NCBI GenBank assembly: GCA_020201095.1
Contig: JAIVHM010000157.1
Location: forward strand, 1-35,354
Length of the DNA: 35,354 bases
Reading direction: 5' to 3'
From: Halomonas sp.
Lineage (GTDB): Bacteria > Pseudomonadota > Gammaproteobacteria > Pseudomonadales > Halomonadaceae
Below the pieces are notes generated by a model. That model had not been told where the DNA came from, made no database searches, and saw nothing but the letters and a program-made list of their open reading frames with translations. This document shows, piece by piece, positions 33,436 through 35,354 of this stretch (position 1 is the stretch's first letter; every line of letters begins with the position of its first letter). Made by a program: the position numbers and the translations under genes.

Positions 33436-35354
33436 ATGCCGACCAACTCGCCCCTGCCTGCGCAGCTGCGATCCGTTCAGCGCCAGCATATTGAGCATGT
33501 TTTTCAGCTCGGCGAAGGCCTGGAATCGCCCCATCTACCTGCCCAGGAAATGATTCGCCATTCTTGGCTGCGCTGCTTGAACGAATACCAGTTGGACCCT
33601 ACTCAACCTCGACCCGCGCGCGTCGTGCCACAACAGACATTGCTGGAACACCGTGAATCGGTGGATGAATTGCTCCACGTAGCACGGGCAGGCGTCGAGC
33701 AGCTTTACGGGCAAATTTCCCAGCTTGGCTATGTCCTGCTGCTTACCGACCAACGCGGTATCACGGTCGAGTTTCGTGGCGACCCACGCCAGGATCAGCA
33801 ATTGCGTAAGGCCGGGCTCTACTTGGGCGCTGACTGGGACGAGCGCTTTGCAGGCACCTGCGCCGTAGGCACCTGCTTACACGACCGCCAAGCGATCATC
33901 TGTCACCGCCAGGAACACTTCGACGCCTCGCATATTTCGCTCACCTGCACCGCCGCACCCATCGCCGACCCCCATGGCAATGTGATGGCCGTGCTGGATA
34001 TATCCGCACTTCAATCGCCGACTCAGCATGAGAGCCAGAATTTCAGCCTCTCGCTCGTAACGCTCTACGCGCGCATGATTGAAGACGCTTACTTTTTACA
34101 GCGCTATCGAGACTGCCTGATGGTACGTCTGGATACTTCACGGGAGTTTGTACACGTTAACGGACGGGGTCTCATCGCCATTGAAGAGAACGGGCAAGTG
34201 ATTGCCGCCAATGCGATAGGCCGTGAATTGATCGCCGAGCACCAGCGTCGCTGGCCACCCTGGTCGGCAGATCCTACGCCCATGCTAGGAGAATTATTCG
34301 AGTGCGAAATTACCGATGTTTTAAGCATCAATAGCGCCACCGACGACCAGCTTCGCGCCTTTCGGGCGCGCGCTAACAACACCATTTACTTTATTAGCCT
34401 GTTGGAACCAAAGCGCCCCCGCTCGAGCCAGCCGACAAAACCGGCCAGTACCTCACTGCCAGAGTCGCTGGCGCGCTTAGGCGCGGATGACCCTGCCATG
34501 CGCAAGGTACAGAAACTCACTGAACGGCTGCGTAATGAAACCAGCGTCAATGTACTGATTAGTGGAGAAACCGGCACCGGCAAGGAGGTCATTGCCCGCG
34601 CCCTCCACGAAAGCGGTAACCGCGCAACATATCCGTTTATTGCGGTTAACTGTGCCGCGATCCCGGAAGCACTCATCGAAAGCGAACTGTTTGGCTATGA
34701 ACCCGGCGCCTTTACCGGTGGCCGCGCCAAAGGGATGCGCGGGCTGATTCCCCAGGCCCACGGGGGCACGCTGTTTCTGGATGAAATCGGCGATATGCCG
34801 CTGGCACTACAAACCCGGCTGCTGCGCGTGCTGGCAGAACGGGAAGTCATGCCGCTGGGTGCCAATACGCCCGTGAAAGTCGATATTCGGGTCATTACCG
34901 CCACCCACCGCAATATCGATGCGATGATCCAACAGGGAGAATTTCGCGAAGACCTCTATTACCGCCTTAATGGGGCCCAGCTACGCCTGCCCGCGCTGCG
35001 CGAACGCGCCGATAAGCTCTACGTGATTCGCCAGGTGTTTAACGACGTGGTCAGCGAACGCGGCGGCAGCCCCTCACCCAGGCTAAGGGCCGATGCCATC
35101 AGCGCCCTGCTCGCCTACGCCTGGCCGGGCAATATCCGCCAGTTAAAAAATGCGATGGCCTTTGCCCTGGCCACCTCGGAAAGCGACGAAATCACCGTTC
35201 ACGATCTGCCCGAGCAGTGCCTTAGCCAACGCATTACCCAGCAGACACCCTGCCCGCCTGCTGTCACTGATGGCGACAACGGCAACACATTGCGGGAAAT
35301 GCTTAAGGAGCAGCACTGGAATATAAGCGCCGTGGCTCGCGCGCTAGGGGTTTC
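33436..35354 (+). CDS. acoR: AcoR-type sigma54-dependent transcriptional activator (3' end outside window)
   Basis: Enhancer-binding activator, open for 639 codons to the window edge. The N-terminal part (about 60-210) is a GAF-like sensor with LLLTDQRGITVEF and AGTCAVGTCLHDRQAIICH, typical of AcoR proteins. The AAA+ domain has Walker A GETGTGKE (377-384), the sigma54-contact loop GAFTGG (424-429, the AcoR-like variant of GAFTGA) and Walker B GGTLFLDEIGD (443-453), then AYAWPGNIRQLKNA. The end holds the start of a Fis-type helix-turn-helix (LREMLKEQHWNISAVARALGV), cut by the window. It is divergent from the monooxygenase/dehydrogenase operon, whose sigma54 promoter it very likely activates. 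The effector is probably acetoin-like by family, but that is inference. Confidence 0.92.
   Translation, partial: MPTNSPLPAQLRSVQRQHIEHVFQLGEGLESPHLPAQEMIRHSWLRCLNEYQLDPTQPRPARVVPQQTLLEHRESVDELLHVARAGVEQLYGQISQLGYVLLLTDQRGITVEFRGDPRQDQQLRKAGLYLGADWDERFAGTCAVGTCLHDRQAIICHRQEHFDASHISLTCTAAPIADPHGNVMAVLDISALQSPTQHESQNFSLSLVTLYARMIEDAYFLQRYRDCLMVRLDTSREFVHVNGRGLIAIEENGQVIAANAIGRELIAEHQRRWPPWSADPTPMLGELFECEITDVLSINSATDDQLRAFRARANNTIYFISLLEPKRPRSSQPTKPASTSLPESLARLGADDPAMRKVQKLTERLRNETSVNVLISGETGTGKEVIARALHESGNRATYPFIAVNCAAIPEALIESELFGYEPGAFTGGRAKGMRGLIPQAHGGTLFLDEIGDMPLALQTRLLRVLAEREVMPLGANTPVKVDIRVITATHRNIDAMIQQGEFREDLYYRLNGAQLRLPALRERADKLYVIRQVFNDVVSERGGSPSPRLRADAISALLAYAWPGNIRQLKNAMAFALATSESDEITVHDLPEQCLSQRITQQTPCPPAVTDGDNGNTLREMLKEQHWNISAVARALGV

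Noticed and set aside
1-35354. tRNA, rRNA, insertion sequences, prophage, toxin-antitoxin or defence genes
   Set aside because: I found no cloverleaf, transposase, integrase or toxin-like product in any frame by eye; absence is limited by the lack of search tools.

Overview
The window reads as chromosomal DNA of a halophilic gammaproteobacterium, most likely Halomonas or a close relative (Halomonadaceae). The evidence is the gene order proA-nadD-rsfS-rlmH-mrdA-mrdB-mltB-rlpA-dacA-ybeD-lipB with lipA opposite, the very acidic secreted proteins, a DUF3141 polyhydroxyalkanoate-synthase-like protein, and gammaproteobacterial versions of mpl, ubiX and ompW. I see no insertion sequence, prophage, CRISPR array, rRNA or tRNA. 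The genus is an inference from these features, not from a database search.

Layout. 1-1709 (minus): 5' part of topA. 1993-4329 (minus): DUF3141 protein, divergent from lipA (4623-5678, plus). 5699-15745 (minus): a long cell-envelope/housekeeping cluster, in transcription order proA, nadD, rsfS, rlmH, mrdA (PBP2), mrdB (RodA), mltB, rlpA, dacA (PBP5/6), ybeD, lipB. 15938-17721 (plus): two overlapping genes for membrane proteins with degenerate GGDEF domains. 17762-20433 (minus): mpl-ubiX-lysE-type operon. 20646-21032 (plus): membrane-anchored glutaredoxin-like protein. 21271-29025 (plus): a peptide ABC importer (binding protein, two permeases, two ATPases), a LysR regulator and the Xaa-Pro dipeptidase PepQ. 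The importer and peptidase together suggest uptake and hydrolysis of (proline-containing) peptides. 29119-29733 (minus): OmpW-type porin. 29945-30108: a candidate sigma54-dependent small RNA. 30278-33154 (minus): a two-gene operon for an NTF2-fused flavin monooxygenase and a (R,R)-butanediol-dehydrogenase-like enzyme. 33436-35354 (plus, runs off the end): its divergent AcoR-type sigma54 activator.

Two things stand out. First, the right end has complete sigma54 control architecture: an activator gene with its own sigma70-like promoter, an array of GGTGTAA/TTACACC half-sites, a near-consensus IHF site, and a -24/-12 promoter in front of the monooxygenase operon. A second -24/-12 promoter, with an NtrC-like palindrome about 120 nt upstream of the predicted start, is aimed at a structured ~138-nt transcript ending in a strong terminator.

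Second, several highly conserved genes are internally damaged. lipB and the first permease gene each lack about 50 codons out of frame. mrdB/RodA lacks about 43 codons in frame, including the catalytic loop. The LysR gene lacks about 40 codons in frame, and mltB has a one-base frameshift. The similar size of the four large losses and the improbability of a dead RodA make sequence or assembly error the first explanation to test. If the losses are real, the strain has unusual lipoate and cell-wall biology.
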